From positions 1,488,001 through 1,552,000 of the forward strand of contig NC_009044.1 of NCBI RefSeq assembly GCF_000209165.1: 64,000 nucleotides of DNA. Direction: 5' to 3'. Position 1 is the stretch's first letter; the number at the start of each line of letters is the position of its first letter. The translations under genes and the position numbers were made by a program. The notes below the pieces were generated by a model. It was not told the origin of the DNA. It worked only from the letters and a program-made list of their open reading frames with translations, and searched no databases. Below, piece after piece: positions 49,601 to 57,934 of this stretch. This DNA is from Scheffersomyces stipitis CBS 6054 (Eukaryota; Ascomycota; Pichiomycetes; Serinales; Debaryomycetaceae).

Positions 49601-49962
49601 CGAATTTGGATAATTTCGATCTTACTTCTTCGGCCATGTCAGAGTCGGTCTCTGGTTTGGACAAGGACTACGAGTACAACATTGATTTGGACGAGTTAAG
49701 AAAGAAATTGGCCCTGTCTTCGTTGAAAGACAAGGAGAAGAAGGAAAAAAAGGAGAAAAAGAAAAAGAAAAAGAAGAGTTCCGCTTCTAACGTTGAAAAA
49801 ATCAAAGACGAGAAGATTATCCAACAACCAGTCGTGGATATTCCAAAGGAATCGCTCAAGGAGTCTTCTCCTGGTGCAGCTGTTTCGATTGCCTCGAATA
49901 CGAATGTGATTACTGTAAAAAAACCCAAAAAGAAGAAGGGCAAAGCTATGATTATAGAATAG
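46621..49962 (+). CDS. APL5: AP-3 complex delta adaptin Apl5
   Basis: A 1113-residue large subunit of AP-3, which carries cargo from the Golgi to the vacuole/lysosome. The N-terminal ~600 residues form the adaptin solenoid: DLIKGIRHQSKESPESLL, LEMYGFDMAWCNFQILEVMSS, QKRIGYLAAIQLF, NDVLMKLSHSKPYIRKKAILAMYKIFLQYPESL and the NNWLIIRILKLFQSLSRVEP region. An acidic low-complexity hinge (about 690-760, Asp/Glu runs) leads to a second folded stretch and a long Lys/Glu-rich tail ending KKKGKAMIIE. The domain order is standard for delta adaptins. The basic tail is long and repetitive. Confidence 0.93.
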   Translation: MSFQLQNSEVLARLKPFGILFEKSLSDLIKGIRHQSKESPESLLNFLDVVIQECKTELSTTDLETKATAVLKLAYLEMYGFDMAWCNFQILEVMSSGKFQQKRIGYLAAIQLFKNEQDLLILATNQFKKDLNSHNHTEIGLALSGIATIVTPNLARDINDDVLMKLSHSKPYIRKKAILAMYKIFLQYPESLRVNFNRVIAMLDDADISVVSATVNVICEISKKNPHIFMTSLPKFFSILEDTKNNWLIIRILKLFQSLSRVEPRMKKKILPTILDLILRTQASSLIYECINCIVNGNMLSADSSKDKETAKICIKQIMEFFKTKDSNLKFVGLIALISILKIFPVFMHKVDGVSTIIMDCLTDPDLIIKRKALEICHYLVQEDNIAEVVKVLLLQLIPSDTNAIPEALKQEVTLKILSITSNDKYANVPNFKWYVAVLKDIINLTLLPLPSSSNASTISPATANVIAAEIGKEFKELATKVPSIRPTILNKVIVEAVQDVRILDVCPSLLRDFYWIMGEYIDELRSPSEEESDVEDEDDIEESSVLDLGKKIQIFNALVNHDIDKVLGLSVNTHFPISSKLITLSDSNVQVVFIQAIVKLYNGIVTDYLVHYSVQGKFKREQFNQLAHYLYKLINFLGNWENHRNYEVQERALSWLEFLKLSLEAMTHEDISAIQKLEKDEVEYYRNLPRSEEGEDEDDEVYDEESSEEEESENDDTDNSIKPVRDNEYENLSSSSEEDNDEDGDESEENGKDENVEYPNNEVNGGFDGVEHSPFPETDDFLTEPLKENSLPMLLTHILPSFFKSYPLNPIAKNSQKKIPIPEDLNLDEPIYTIPFDVSADDVDSFVNDEYDLFIEDEVDLHAEEASLISLSNRGSDDDLKKKQERLEKLRDDPYYLGSKKSSKKKSINRRVLLVDEDKTPSPENFSEKGSINSGVAPVKERKKKPLKMKKDKVVILSEETIEGGPDEEEDEEATAVKAKSKKKKSNFMIDSSNLDNFDLTSSAMSESVSGLDKDYEYNIDLDELRKKLALSSLKDKEKKEKKEKKKKKKKSSASNVEKIKDEKIIQQPVVDIPKESLKESSPGAAVSIASNTNVITVKKPKKKKGKAMIIE

Positions 49963-50039
49963 GTTCGTAGTATAGCAGTAACATGTTTAGCATCTAATTA
50001 ATCGTATAAACATGGGTTGTAAATACTATGTAGTTAAGT

Positions 50040-50936
50040 TTAGCCCTTGGATACCAAGGGTGTGTTTTCGGTTATGATCTCGGTTTCTGTATCAGTATGG
50101 TGGTCGTCCGAAGTGGCAATAGGAGAAACGACATCCTCGTTGAGTTTTGTTCCACTAGCAATGGAGTAGCCAACTCTTTGGTAAGCAGCCAACATGTCTT
50201 CTCTGACCTTCAATGACAATTTGGTGACATCCTCATTGGTTACCAAGTTCTCGGTCGAAACTGGAGGCAAGATTTCGATATTGATTTCTCCCCCATTGAA
50301 AAATTTACGTTTGGAGTTGAAGATAGTAGAGGTGTTACTGACCACGATAGGCACAATGGGGATACCCGCCTGTTTGGCAAGATGGAAGGCACCCTTTTTA
50401 AAAGGCAAGAACTCTAATTCCTCGGTGCCTGATCTAGTACCTTCCGGAAAGATGAAAAGAGCTCTGTCCTGTTTCTTCAATGAAGTCAAAGCCGAGTCCA
50501 ACACCTTTCTGGCTTTGTCACTCTTGCTTCTGTCTAAGAAGAAGGTACCTGAAAGTGCCATAAACCAACCCAAAAAGGGCACGTACTTCAACGACTTCTT
50601 CCCCGTGACAAAATAGCCCGGTTGAAAGATTTTACCCAAAACGTAGATGTCCAAGGCTGATTGGTGGTTGGAGATGTAGATTGCCGGGTTCGAACTCAAG
50701 TATTTTTCGTTCTTGACGTTGATCTTCAAGCCCAACGCCACCGAAAGCGAGCTGTAAAATGCCTTAGCTACGGTAAACTGGGAGTACTCGATCTTGTTCA
50801 CGATTCTCAAGAGAATCGATGCAATGACTCCATACAAGGCACATCCTACGATTAACAGTCCAAACACCACCGACTTGAGGTAGAACTTGACTTTACCCCA
50901 GAACGTGTTTTGGGTCTTGGCGAGGGGCAGCGGCAT
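50040..50936 (-). CDS. SLC1: 1-acylglycerol-3-phosphate O-acyltransferase Slc1
   Basis: A 298-residue enzyme from the ATG at 50936 (MPLPLAKTQ); a TTG nine bases upstream is rejected. Slc1 acylates lysophosphatidic acid to phosphatidic acid in the ER/lipid droplets. Motifs of the PlsC family are clear: NHQSALDIYVLG (HX4D, about 92-103), GKKSLKYVPFLGWFM, the glycerol-phosphate site FPEGTRS, and GIPIVPIVVSNT. An N-terminal hydrophobic segment (about 18-45) anchors it. Four copies of a TTAACTATGG-type element sit within 180 bp upstream. Confidence 0.93.
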   Translation of the reverse strand: MPLPLAKTQNTFWGKVKFYLKSVVFGLLIVGCALYGVIASILLRIVNKIEYSQFTVAKAFYSSLSVALGLKINVKNEKYLSSNPAIYISNHQSALDIYVLGKIFQPGYFVTGKKSLKYVPFLGWFMALSGTFFLDRSKSDKARKVLDSALTSLKKQDRALFIFPEGTRSGTEELEFLPFKKGAFHLAKQAGIPIVPIVVSNTSTIFNSKRKFFNGGEINIEILPPVSTENLVTNEDVTKLSLKVREDMLAAYQRVGYSIASGTKLNEDVVSPIATSDDHHTDTETEIITENTPLVSKG

Positions 50937-51662
50937 GTTTGTCAACAGAAGACTTCTGCTTTTGTCGTGGAACTGTTGGTAGAAGAAGACAGTGCAATTT
51001 CAGAAAAATTAACTATGTGAAAAGTTCTGATGGCCTGTAAGAGTCTAGGGCTTAACTATGGGATTTAAGTATGAGCCGTATTTACTATGGGGTTAGCAGA
51101 ATCTTAACTATGGACGCACATGTGCGCACACCTGCTTGTATGCATGCGCGAAAAAAGTTTTGGGTACTCTAAGAGAGTATTGGGTGAAGCGTTTGGAATG
51201 TGGAGATCAACAAATGAAATATGGATGAAAAAGCGGTGTACCAATTCGAAGAAGTGTAGAAAGCTGGCATCGTATTAGAAACGTCATGTGTGGTCGCATC
51301 TTGTTCTTTGCATCGGAAAGTGTCGATTTCGTTGTGTTTTGAACTATTCTCTCTCCGCTCTTCGACATCCCTTGACCATTTCTGGCAAAAATTGCACCCA
51401 AAATTGTTCCATTTCCTATTTGAGGATGCTGTATTCGCTTAAATGAACCTCCAGCAAAGACAAGACAGTGGCCGTTCGCTCTGTTCATGACTACGATTGT
51501 AGTTTCAGTTATGTGCCGAGGTACAATTCTAGTAGTCTTACTTACATCACACTTGCACTAATGTCCAACATTTCTTCACGTATATTTCACGTATATTTAT
51601 CTTAAATAAGCTTTGTAGGTAACTCCAAGCGGTAGAACGTAAAATGTCTTTCCACCTTGAAT
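50937..51662. promoter_or_regulatory. SLC1 upstream region
   Basis: A 726-bp spacer with the four-copy TTAACTATGG element (51009-51113) and an alternating purine-pyrimidine stretch including the palindrome GCACATGTGC (about 51116-51125). A 93-codon frame at 51207-51488 is not convincing. No gene is seen. Confidence 0.5.
51009..51113. promoter_or_regulatory. Four-copy TTAACTATGG element before SLC1
   Basis: TTAACTATG (51009), TTAACTATGG (51052), TTTACTATGG (51081) and TTAACTATGG (51104) recur over 105 bp, spaced 43, 29 and 23 nt, ending 177 nt upstream of the SLC1 ATG. Another exact copy lies at 54516-54525. This density of a 10-mer is not expected by chance and suggests a factor-binding cluster. 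Confidence 0.6.
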
Positions 51663-52373
51663 CTATGCCTTCAATGCTTTGATAGCATTTTCGGCAGTGG
51701 ACTTGGCTGATTGTGGGTTGACTCCAGTGACAACCTTTCCATCGATAAGAGAGAAATCAACAAATGGACCCTCTGGCTCCTTGTAGATGGCCCCAAGCTT
51801 TTCAGCTGTTTCTCTTATGGTTTCCAATTTCAAGTCCTTCATGATTTGGTCCACTTGCAAGATGGTTTCACCAACATCAGTGAATCCAGTGATGGTCTTG
51901 CCTTGAATAATTGGCTTTCCAGTAGTCAAATCGTTCAAATTGTCGAAGATAGCCGGTCCATGACACACAGCAGCAACAACACCTCCCTTGGCGTAGATAG
52001 TAGCAGCAATTCTGTGCAAGTTGTCAGCCTTTGGGTAGTCAAAAAGGCATCCATGACCAGCAGAAGCATAGAAGATGTCATATTCTTCAGGAGTGGTAAT
52101 GTCAGATGCCTTCTTGATGTTGGCCAAAGCAATGGAAACATCAGAGCTCTTGTTATTGTAGTCTTCCAAGTCCTGACCGTTCAAGAAGTCTGGTTGGGTT
52201 GAGTTGTCATCGATACCAAAAGTTCCAGTCTCAGAAGCGAAATCAACGTCAAAACCAGCTTCCTTGAAAATTCTGTAAGGCTCTAATGCTTCAACTAAGA
52301 ACAACCCAGTCGTCTTTCCATCTGGAAAAAAAGGAGCGCTGTAGGAGGTTATAGCAATTATGGCTCTGGGCAT
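51663..52373 (-). CDS. GLX3: DJ-1/PfpI glyoxalase III, Hsp31 type
   Basis: A 236-residue protein of the Hsp31/DJ-1 family, which converts methylglyoxal to D-lactate without glutathione. The catalytic triad is visible: Glu28 (FLVEALEPY), Cys137 at the nucleophile elbow in AAVCHGPA, and His138. GHGCLFDYPKA and the GFTDVGE segment fit Hsp31-type members, and the length is close to yeast Hsp31 (237). I use the name given to the Candida glyoxalase III; the yeast equivalent is HSP31. A TATAAG box (~75 bp upstream) and a Yap1/Cap1-type site suggest stress-regulated expression. Confidence 0.9.
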   Translation of the reverse strand: MPRAIIAITSYSAPFFPDGKTTGLFLVEALEPYRIFKEAGFDVDFASETGTFGIDDNSTQPDFLNGQDLEDYNNKSSDVSIALANIKKASDITTPEEYDIFYASAGHGCLFDYPKADNLHRIAATIYAKGGVVAAVCHGPAIFDNLNDLTTGKPIIQGKTITGFTDVGETILQVDQIMKDLKLETIRETAEKLGAIYKEPEGPFVDFSLIDGKVVTGVNPQSAKSTAENAIKALKA

Positions 52374-52446
52374 TTTGAAGGTTTTTCTGTACCAATTGGC
52401 TTCCGATATTGGGATTATTCACCAACTTCGTCGAGAACATACGACC

Positions 52447-52454
52447 CTTATATA
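52447..52454 (-). promoter_or_regulatory. TATA box of GLX3
   Basis: TATATAAG on the minus strand, 73 nt upstream of the ATG. It matches the strong TATA consensus. Confidence 0.6.
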
Positions 52455-52526
52455 CTGTGGTACCCCAGATTATTGGTTGCATATGTATGCAGTTCGGCTA
52501 CTTAAGTCCTTCTGGCGCATTAACTA

Positions 52527-52533
52527 TTAGTAA
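52527..52533. promoter_or_regulatory. Yap1/Cap1-type site (TTAGTAA)
   Basis: TTAGTAA is the reverse complement of TTACTAA, the Yap1 response element. It lies 153 nt upstream of the GLX3 ATG. Yap1 control of Hsp31-type genes is known in yeast; binding here is inferred. Confidence 0.45.
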
Positions 52534-53788
52534 GAATGTTAGGAACCACGCTGTTTATCCGGTTCAAACTGTAGAGGCGGAGATAGTCCATAAGCAAACA
52601 TACAGATGGTGGAAGAAGTTCCCAGTACATGAGAAAGACTTCCTCCGCAATCTGTACAAGTGGCGGAGATTAACTGGTTTGGTTTGTCATCCAGAGGAAT
52701 TCTCCTTCTTATGCATGGTTCCACGTTTTCGCATCCATAACTGGAAGCAGAATGGTGATAAAAATCAAATCCATACTTTCTATAGCAAGTGAAAAGTAAG
52801 TAAAGAAATTTATCTTGATAGTAGATATTTGATAAAATACAAGTGGTGTTGTACACTGTTCATTGTCACGGCGAACCTCTGGACTACAAATTCCTCCAGA
52901 GTATCCTTTGATCTCCGTCAAAGGGTAACAATCTTTCGATAATGGAAGTTGGAAAAGGTAGCAACCCCAATATGCCCCCGTATGCCAAAAAAATGCAATC
53001 TTGTCTGAAGAGCATTAAGCTGAAGAGAGTCAATGCTTCATTCTCAACTTGAATTGTTTTTCATGACAGATGAGAAGAGGAAATGAATAAGAAGAGTAAA
53101 ATATTAATTGGTCCAAAATCTGTCCAAAGAACGATCTGGATACTGGAGGACTCATTTTCAGATCAATTCGAAGACTACAACCTTGATACCCAGTCAAGTT
53201 TCGGTACCATATACTTCGACGATTGGCTCGGAATATTCGCAACTAAGTCCGATTCGCGCTACCATGAATTTCTGAAACCGCGATGGATGTCAGGAAGGTT
53301 CGGCTTGCCCAATTGGGAATGCATATCGGCGAGAGAGACTCGAACTACCTTAACGGTCTAGTTTAAGCTGTTTATGAAATGGACTCTAAGTATATATATA
53401 GAAATGTGATATAGAAACAAATCAATGAGATCGATTTATTCATTGTTAAAAGTGCCACGAAAGTGGTTGGAATATATCTCCGTTGTACTGTTACAAGATG
53501 GTAGCTAGTGATAACTTTGAGTTCTAATGTTGAAGTGAAGGTGTGGCAGAACAGAAACACCGTCAAACTGATTACAGCATAGTCAGATTGCCAGAGTTGT
53601 CTAACCGACTCAAACCGCTAAAAAGCTGTAACAAAGATAATAGACTGAATCAGCGAAAACATTGATACAGTGAAAAACAAATTTGAAACAGAAATCAGAC
53701 TGAAACAGCTGCTACTACCAAGGAGAAGTTCATTACATCATTAACTCCAGTCTTAGGCATCCATTTTCCGGCTGGATACCTTCTCGAT

Positions 53789-54157
53789 TTACGTGGAAGC
53801 TTCTGGGGCTTCAACGGCCTTCTTCTCTGCCGAATAGTGGTGTCTTGCCCATCTGAAACCTTGACCTATTTGAGCTACTTCGTTGACAAAGTGGCATCCA
53901 AACAACAAATAGTTTTTAGGTATAACGGCAACTGAATACTTCATGAAAACCAAAGAGTATAAGATCAACGAACCGGTCATAGGACCAGAAATCAAGTCTG
54001 GGTCTTTTTTCAAGTCCAAAATGGCCGCAACAGGGATACCAAAGTTGGAAACTGGGCCCCAGAAATGGGTGGTGCAAACGTATCTCAACGACTGCTTGGA
54101 GAACAAGAAGTCTTTGAACTTCTTGAACCCAGACTCGGTAGCTTGTTTGGCGGACAT
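53789..54157 (-). CDS. MPC1: Mitochondrial pyruvate carrier subunit Mpc1
   Basis: A 122-residue inner-membrane protein that pairs with Mpc2/Mpc3 to import pyruvate. THFWGPVSNFGIPVAAILDLKKDPDLISGPMT is almost identical to yeast Mpc1, as is PKNYLLFGCHFVNEVAQIGQG. Two to three short hydrophobic helices are present and there is no cleavable presequence. TCACGTGAG lies 118 nt upstream (54276-54284). Confidence 0.95.
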   Translation of the reverse strand: MSAKQATESGFKKFKDFLFSKQSLRYVCTTHFWGPVSNFGIPVAAILDLKKDPDLISGPMTGSLILYSLVFMKYSVAVIPKNYLLFGCHFVNEVAQIGQGFRWARHHYSAEKKAVEAPEAST

Positions 54158-54724
54158 GTTGATTGGTGCTTCAAAGGCGATAATATCCAGTCACTATCGG
54201 GGTAATATAAGAAAAGATTTGAGATCGGCACTAATGGATATGCCAAAATTTTCTGGCGGTGTGTTGGAGTCCGTGTCACGTGAGTCCCGAATTTGGTGTA
54301 CAGTGATAGGTGTGGCAGTAGATTGGTATATCTTTTAATTTTTTTGATGGCCCAACAGTGATTCGTTTCAGAAAAATGGTATTATCATGAAGCAGTTTCA
54401 TTGTATAGTATTATAAGAGTTTGGGCCACATAGAGTACTTATACGTCTTAAAAAGAATTCTTGAATAAATGGGGTGTGAACCCAGATTTTCTCAGTATAT
54501 ACAGTAGGCTCCGGCTTAACTATGGTACCAATAAACTACACTAGCAGTAAATAAATTTCGAGAATATTATTAAATTAAAGTCTTAAGTTGGAATTGAATG
54601 TGATAATCAGTATCACCAAACGATGGACAATAAACATAAAAACCGAGTAAATAAAGCAAATAACGAGTGTATAATACAAAGAATATCGCAAATGAAAGAG
54701 AACCATGAACACTGTTCTCCGTTT
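54158..54724. promoter_or_regulatory. MPC1 promoter / regulator 3' region
   Basis: A 567-bp spacer. It holds TCACGTGAG (54276-54284) and one TTAACTATGG (54516-54525) shared with the SLC1 promoter. Frames here overlap real genes on the other strand. No gene is seen. Confidence 0.5.
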
Positions 54725-57700
54725 TCAACTAGAATCGTCGGATCCAGAGGAGCCCATGTTTCGCAGAGTGTTCCGGAATGGATTTCTGGACTGGACTGGT
54801 TCTTGGTGCTGATCCTGAATTCTGTATTCCTGAATCTGGGGATCGGCAATTGGTGGGTGGATAACTTGTTGATGAGCAAGTTGTACTTGGGGGTTTTGAC
54901 CTGAGACTTGTTGGGAAGGAATATGCCCAGCTGTAGAGCCACTGTATACCGAATTATGACTACCAAATGTAGGCTGATTGAACAACAACGAGAGTTGTTG
55001 GTTGAAACCAACTGTGAAAGATTGTCCTTGTGATTGCAGAATTTGAATGACATTCTGTGAAATCAGAGGGGCACTACTATTCGGCCAGAGGTTTCCATAG
55101 TTTTGCTGCTGAGTAGAAAGATTAGGTGCGCTATACATACCATCTCCATGTATTGGGACCGGCATCTGACTGGAGATTGGCTTGGCTAACGATGGTTCAA
55201 CTGTCATAGACCCAACGCCATAAGATATAGCTGAGTCTGTGGATGGTTGTGATCTCTTTGTAGGAGTAAGCTTGTTGTTGTATTTATCGTCATCACTTGG
55301 AGAACTAAGGTAATAGGGCAAATTCTCTGGATTTGTTAACCAAAAAGGATCGTTGAATTGGAATCCATACAAATATTCAAGCTCTGGACTTTCCAAAGGA
55401 TTCTCCGTATTTTCTAATGGTTGCTCACTTTGTCTCCCAGTATTGAAATCAAATACTTTAAGATTTGTATCTTGGTCCCCTGAAAGTAGATTATTTTGCA
55501 GCACCCTTCTTCTCTTCTTTTCTGATAACTGCAGAAACTTGTCCTCTTGTCTTTCGTAAATCATTTTGATGTAAATTAGAACTCGATCAATCAAATATCT
55601 GATGTTGGCAGACCAAAGTTTAGAAATACAGTTCAATCTGGTTGAGATCCTGCTATCAAAGTTCGTCAAAGTATTCAAATTAATCTCAATATGCTTGAGC
55701 AATTCGTTGTTTAATAAAGAAGATGGATTATTATTAACAAACAATTTAAATTTGCAATGAAGAAATGTGAAAATCACTATGATTCCTTGGTAGATGAAGG
55801 ACGTAAGAAACGGAAAGTACACACGGAATACCCTTTCAAATTTTATTAGAGAATTCACATCTTGTTGGGAACTTTGATTCTCTATCTTCTCATCTTTTGG
55901 AGCGAGTATATTACCACTTGATCTCTTCCTTGGAGGGATTGTATTCTTTTCAAAAAACTGGTTCAAAAAAATCTCGACAAAATAATTTAACAATTCAAAA
56001 CTTTGAAGTATGGAATTGACAAATCTTTCAATAATAATGTTGTGCTTTTCTTGGTCTTCAAATTTCTTAAGAAATGGTTCAAGTAACTTGGCTCTGTTTA
56101 TGTAGAGAGTTATCAAATCCATTAAAAGATTGGTTTGGTCTACTTTATTCCACTCTGACTCTCCTTGTGTTTTATTTGTCCTCAATATATCATCATTAAG
56201 CACCAGTTCCAATTTTGCTATCTCTTCCCTAAATTTTTCTTCTAAAGGTAGAACTTCCTCAATAGTGAAGTCAATCATGAAGTTTTCAATCAACATCAAA
56301 TTTGATAGCCTTAAACACTCACTTAATCCAATTTTTAATGTTGTGTAGTTTATTTTATCCGAAAGTTTTTGATTTCCAAGTTCAGAAATTTGACCATTCA
56401 CCTGAATTGATATTGGATTTGGCCTTCCTAGGACAGAACATATTTGAGCTGTTAGATTCTTCAAAGCAAACCAAATTTTTCTTCTGTCATCGTCTTCTTC
56501 ATTGTCTGTTTCATCTGATTCATTTATTTTATCAGCGGACATTCTCTCAGGAATACTCAAAGAAGGAGTTCTCTTCACTTGTCCAATTACATGCAATCCG
56601 ATAGAATAAGCAATTGAACAAGTATGAAACATCATCGACCAACATTCTTCAAACTTATGTTCAAGAAATAACCATTCGGTACATAATATGTAAGCCTGAA
56701 TAGTGAGCAGAGACTCATTAATCAAATTATGCCGAAGCTTTTCAAAACTGTTGTACAATATGTTCTTAGATAAGTAGTTTCTGAATTTTCGGATGTTTTT
56801 AGAAGAAGATGCTGGAAGTAATTCAAGATCCAAGAATTCTTTGGGTGTCAATTTTTGAACAGAAAGTATCAAAATCAAATAAAGCAAAACCAAATCATCA
56901 TCGTACTCCCATTCCTTATCCTTTAAATTTGGGTATGCCTTTAAAAATTCAAAAACTTTCAGTTGGGAAATAAATGTGCCGTAATAATTATTCTTTTCGA
57001 AGAATAGTTCAACTAGCCTAATTATAACATTGTAATTCCATCTCTGCAAATCTTGAAATGTGTCCGAATCAGAGCTAAAATCTGGATCATCATATTTTAG
57101 TAAAGCAAGAATTAAAGTTGGTAATTTTTTCTTGAGCAAACTTTGTTGGATTAAATTGTTTCCCTTTGATTCTTTACTTGAGTCGTCATTTAATTTTTCC
57201 CATTGAGCTGAAATTTTCGATTCGGAAGAAGTAGAAGAATTATCTAATACGTCTGTATTTGCAAACATCATCCTTGCCTTTTTCAAAGCTTGGTGAGAAG
57301 TAATATCACTTCCAGTGCTTGAAGAAACATTTTGTAGCTTTGAAATTCCATCTGTGTTATTTTCTTTTGCTTGGGATGCTCTTCGTTGTTTTGCAAATTG
57401 AGCCTCAATCCCGTAAATGTCAGATTGCGGAAAGAAGAATTTTTCATCTGTCTCAGATTGATCTGGTGGGATCGAGATCGGAGCAGCATGCAAGTCTTCT
57501 GACCTTCCCTCTTGAACGATAGGCACGGGCTGTTGATATTTTAACATACTTGGATTATTAGGGATGCCTGTTCGGGAAATCTGTTGGTTCAACCGTAAAT
57601 TCTCCTGCAATAATTGCAAATTTTCGTTTTTCAACAAGTCCAATTCACTTCTTAGGCTGACAAAACTAGCTTCGGTAGCATCCAGATTATGTTCGATCGT

Positions 57701-57934
57701 TCCAGTTTGTGGAGCTGCAAATCCCTGTTGAGGAAAATTTTCTAGGGCCCTACTCATGTTGCTCGAAGTGGCTGCGAAATCTAATTCTTCTTCATTGATT
57801 TTGATATTTCTAAATGTAGGAGGAAATTCGCACGGTATGGATCTCTTAATGCATTGGTTGCAAGGTTTCAACTTGTTGCACTTTATCTTCTTCCTTCTGC
57901 AGGAGATGCAAGAGATAGGTAGAATGTCTGTCAT
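54725..57934 (-). CDS. Zn2Cys6 transcription factor with fungal-specific domain
   Basis: A 1069-residue regulator from the ATG at 57934; the frame begins at a TTG at 57946, rejected. The binuclear zinc cluster is at the N-terminus: Cys9, 12, 19, 25, 28 and 35 in CISCRRKKIKCNKLKPCNQCIKRSIPC. A short coiled-coil with LRSELDLLKNENLQLLQENL (about 95-115) could dimerise it. The middle (about 330-720) contains the fungal-specific regulatory domain (ILCTEWLFLEHKFEECWSMMFHTCSIAYSIGLH). The C-terminal ~250 residues are rich in Gln, Ser, Pro and Asn, typical of an activation domain. I cannot name the orthologue. It is separated from its divergent neighbour by a 3.2-kb gap. Confidence 0.85.
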   Translation of the reverse strand: MTDILPISCISCRRKKIKCNKLKPCNQCIKRSIPCEFPPTFRNIKINEEELDFAATSSNMSRALENFPQQGFAAPQTGTIEHNLDATEASFVSLRSELDLLKNENLQLLQENLRLNQQISRTGIPNNPSMLKYQQPVPIVQEGRSEDLHAAPISIPPDQSETDEKFFFPQSDIYGIEAQFAKQRRASQAKENNTDGISKLQNVSSSTGSDITSHQALKKARMMFANTDVLDNSSTSSESKISAQWEKLNDDSSKESKGNNLIQQSLLKKKLPTLILALLKYDDPDFSSDSDTFQDLQRWNYNVIIRLVELFFEKNNYYGTFISQLKVFEFLKAYPNLKDKEWEYDDDLVLLYLILILSVQKLTPKEFLDLELLPASSSKNIRKFRNYLSKNILYNSFEKLRHNLINESLLTIQAYILCTEWLFLEHKFEECWSMMFHTCSIAYSIGLHVIGQVKRTPSLSIPERMSADKINESDETDNEEDDDRRKIWFALKNLTAQICSVLGRPNPISIQVNGQISELGNQKLSDKINYTTLKIGLSECLRLSNLMLIENFMIDFTIEEVLPLEEKFREEIAKLELVLNDDILRTNKTQGESEWNKVDQTNLLMDLITLYINRAKLLEPFLKKFEDQEKHNIIIERFVNSILQSFELLNYFVEIFLNQFFEKNTIPPRKRSSGNILAPKDEKIENQSSQQDVNSLIKFERVFRVYFPFLTSFIYQGIIVIFTFLHCKFKLFVNNNPSSLLNNELLKHIEINLNTLTNFDSRISTRLNCISKLWSANIRYLIDRVLIYIKMIYERQEDKFLQLSEKKRRRVLQNNLLSGDQDTNLKVFDFNTGRQSEQPLENTENPLESPELEYLYGFQFNDPFWLTNPENLPYYLSSPSDDDKYNNKLTPTKRSQPSTDSAISYGVGSMTVEPSLAKPISSQMPVPIHGDGMYSAPNLSTQQQNYGNLWPNSSAPLISQNVIQILQSQGQSFTVGFNQQLSLLFNQPTFGSHNSVYSGSTAGHIPSQQVSGQNPQVQLAHQQVIHPPIADPQIQEYRIQDQHQEPVQSRNPFRNTLRNMGSSGSDDSS

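Larger units (their letters stand above)
52374..53788. promoter_or_regulatory. GLX3 promoter and MPC1 downstream region
   Basis: 1.4 kb containing the GLX3 promoter elements. A 92-codon ATG frame at 53083-53361 has no recognisable domain. A B-box-like remnant (53336-53347) overlaps its 3' end on the minus strand. No confident gene is seen. Confidence 0.45.

Noticed and set aside
53331..53350. B-box-like GTTCGAGTC (minus strand), possible tRNA
   Set aside because: The T-stem has a mismatch and I find no matching acceptor stem or A-box, so at most a tRNA remnant.
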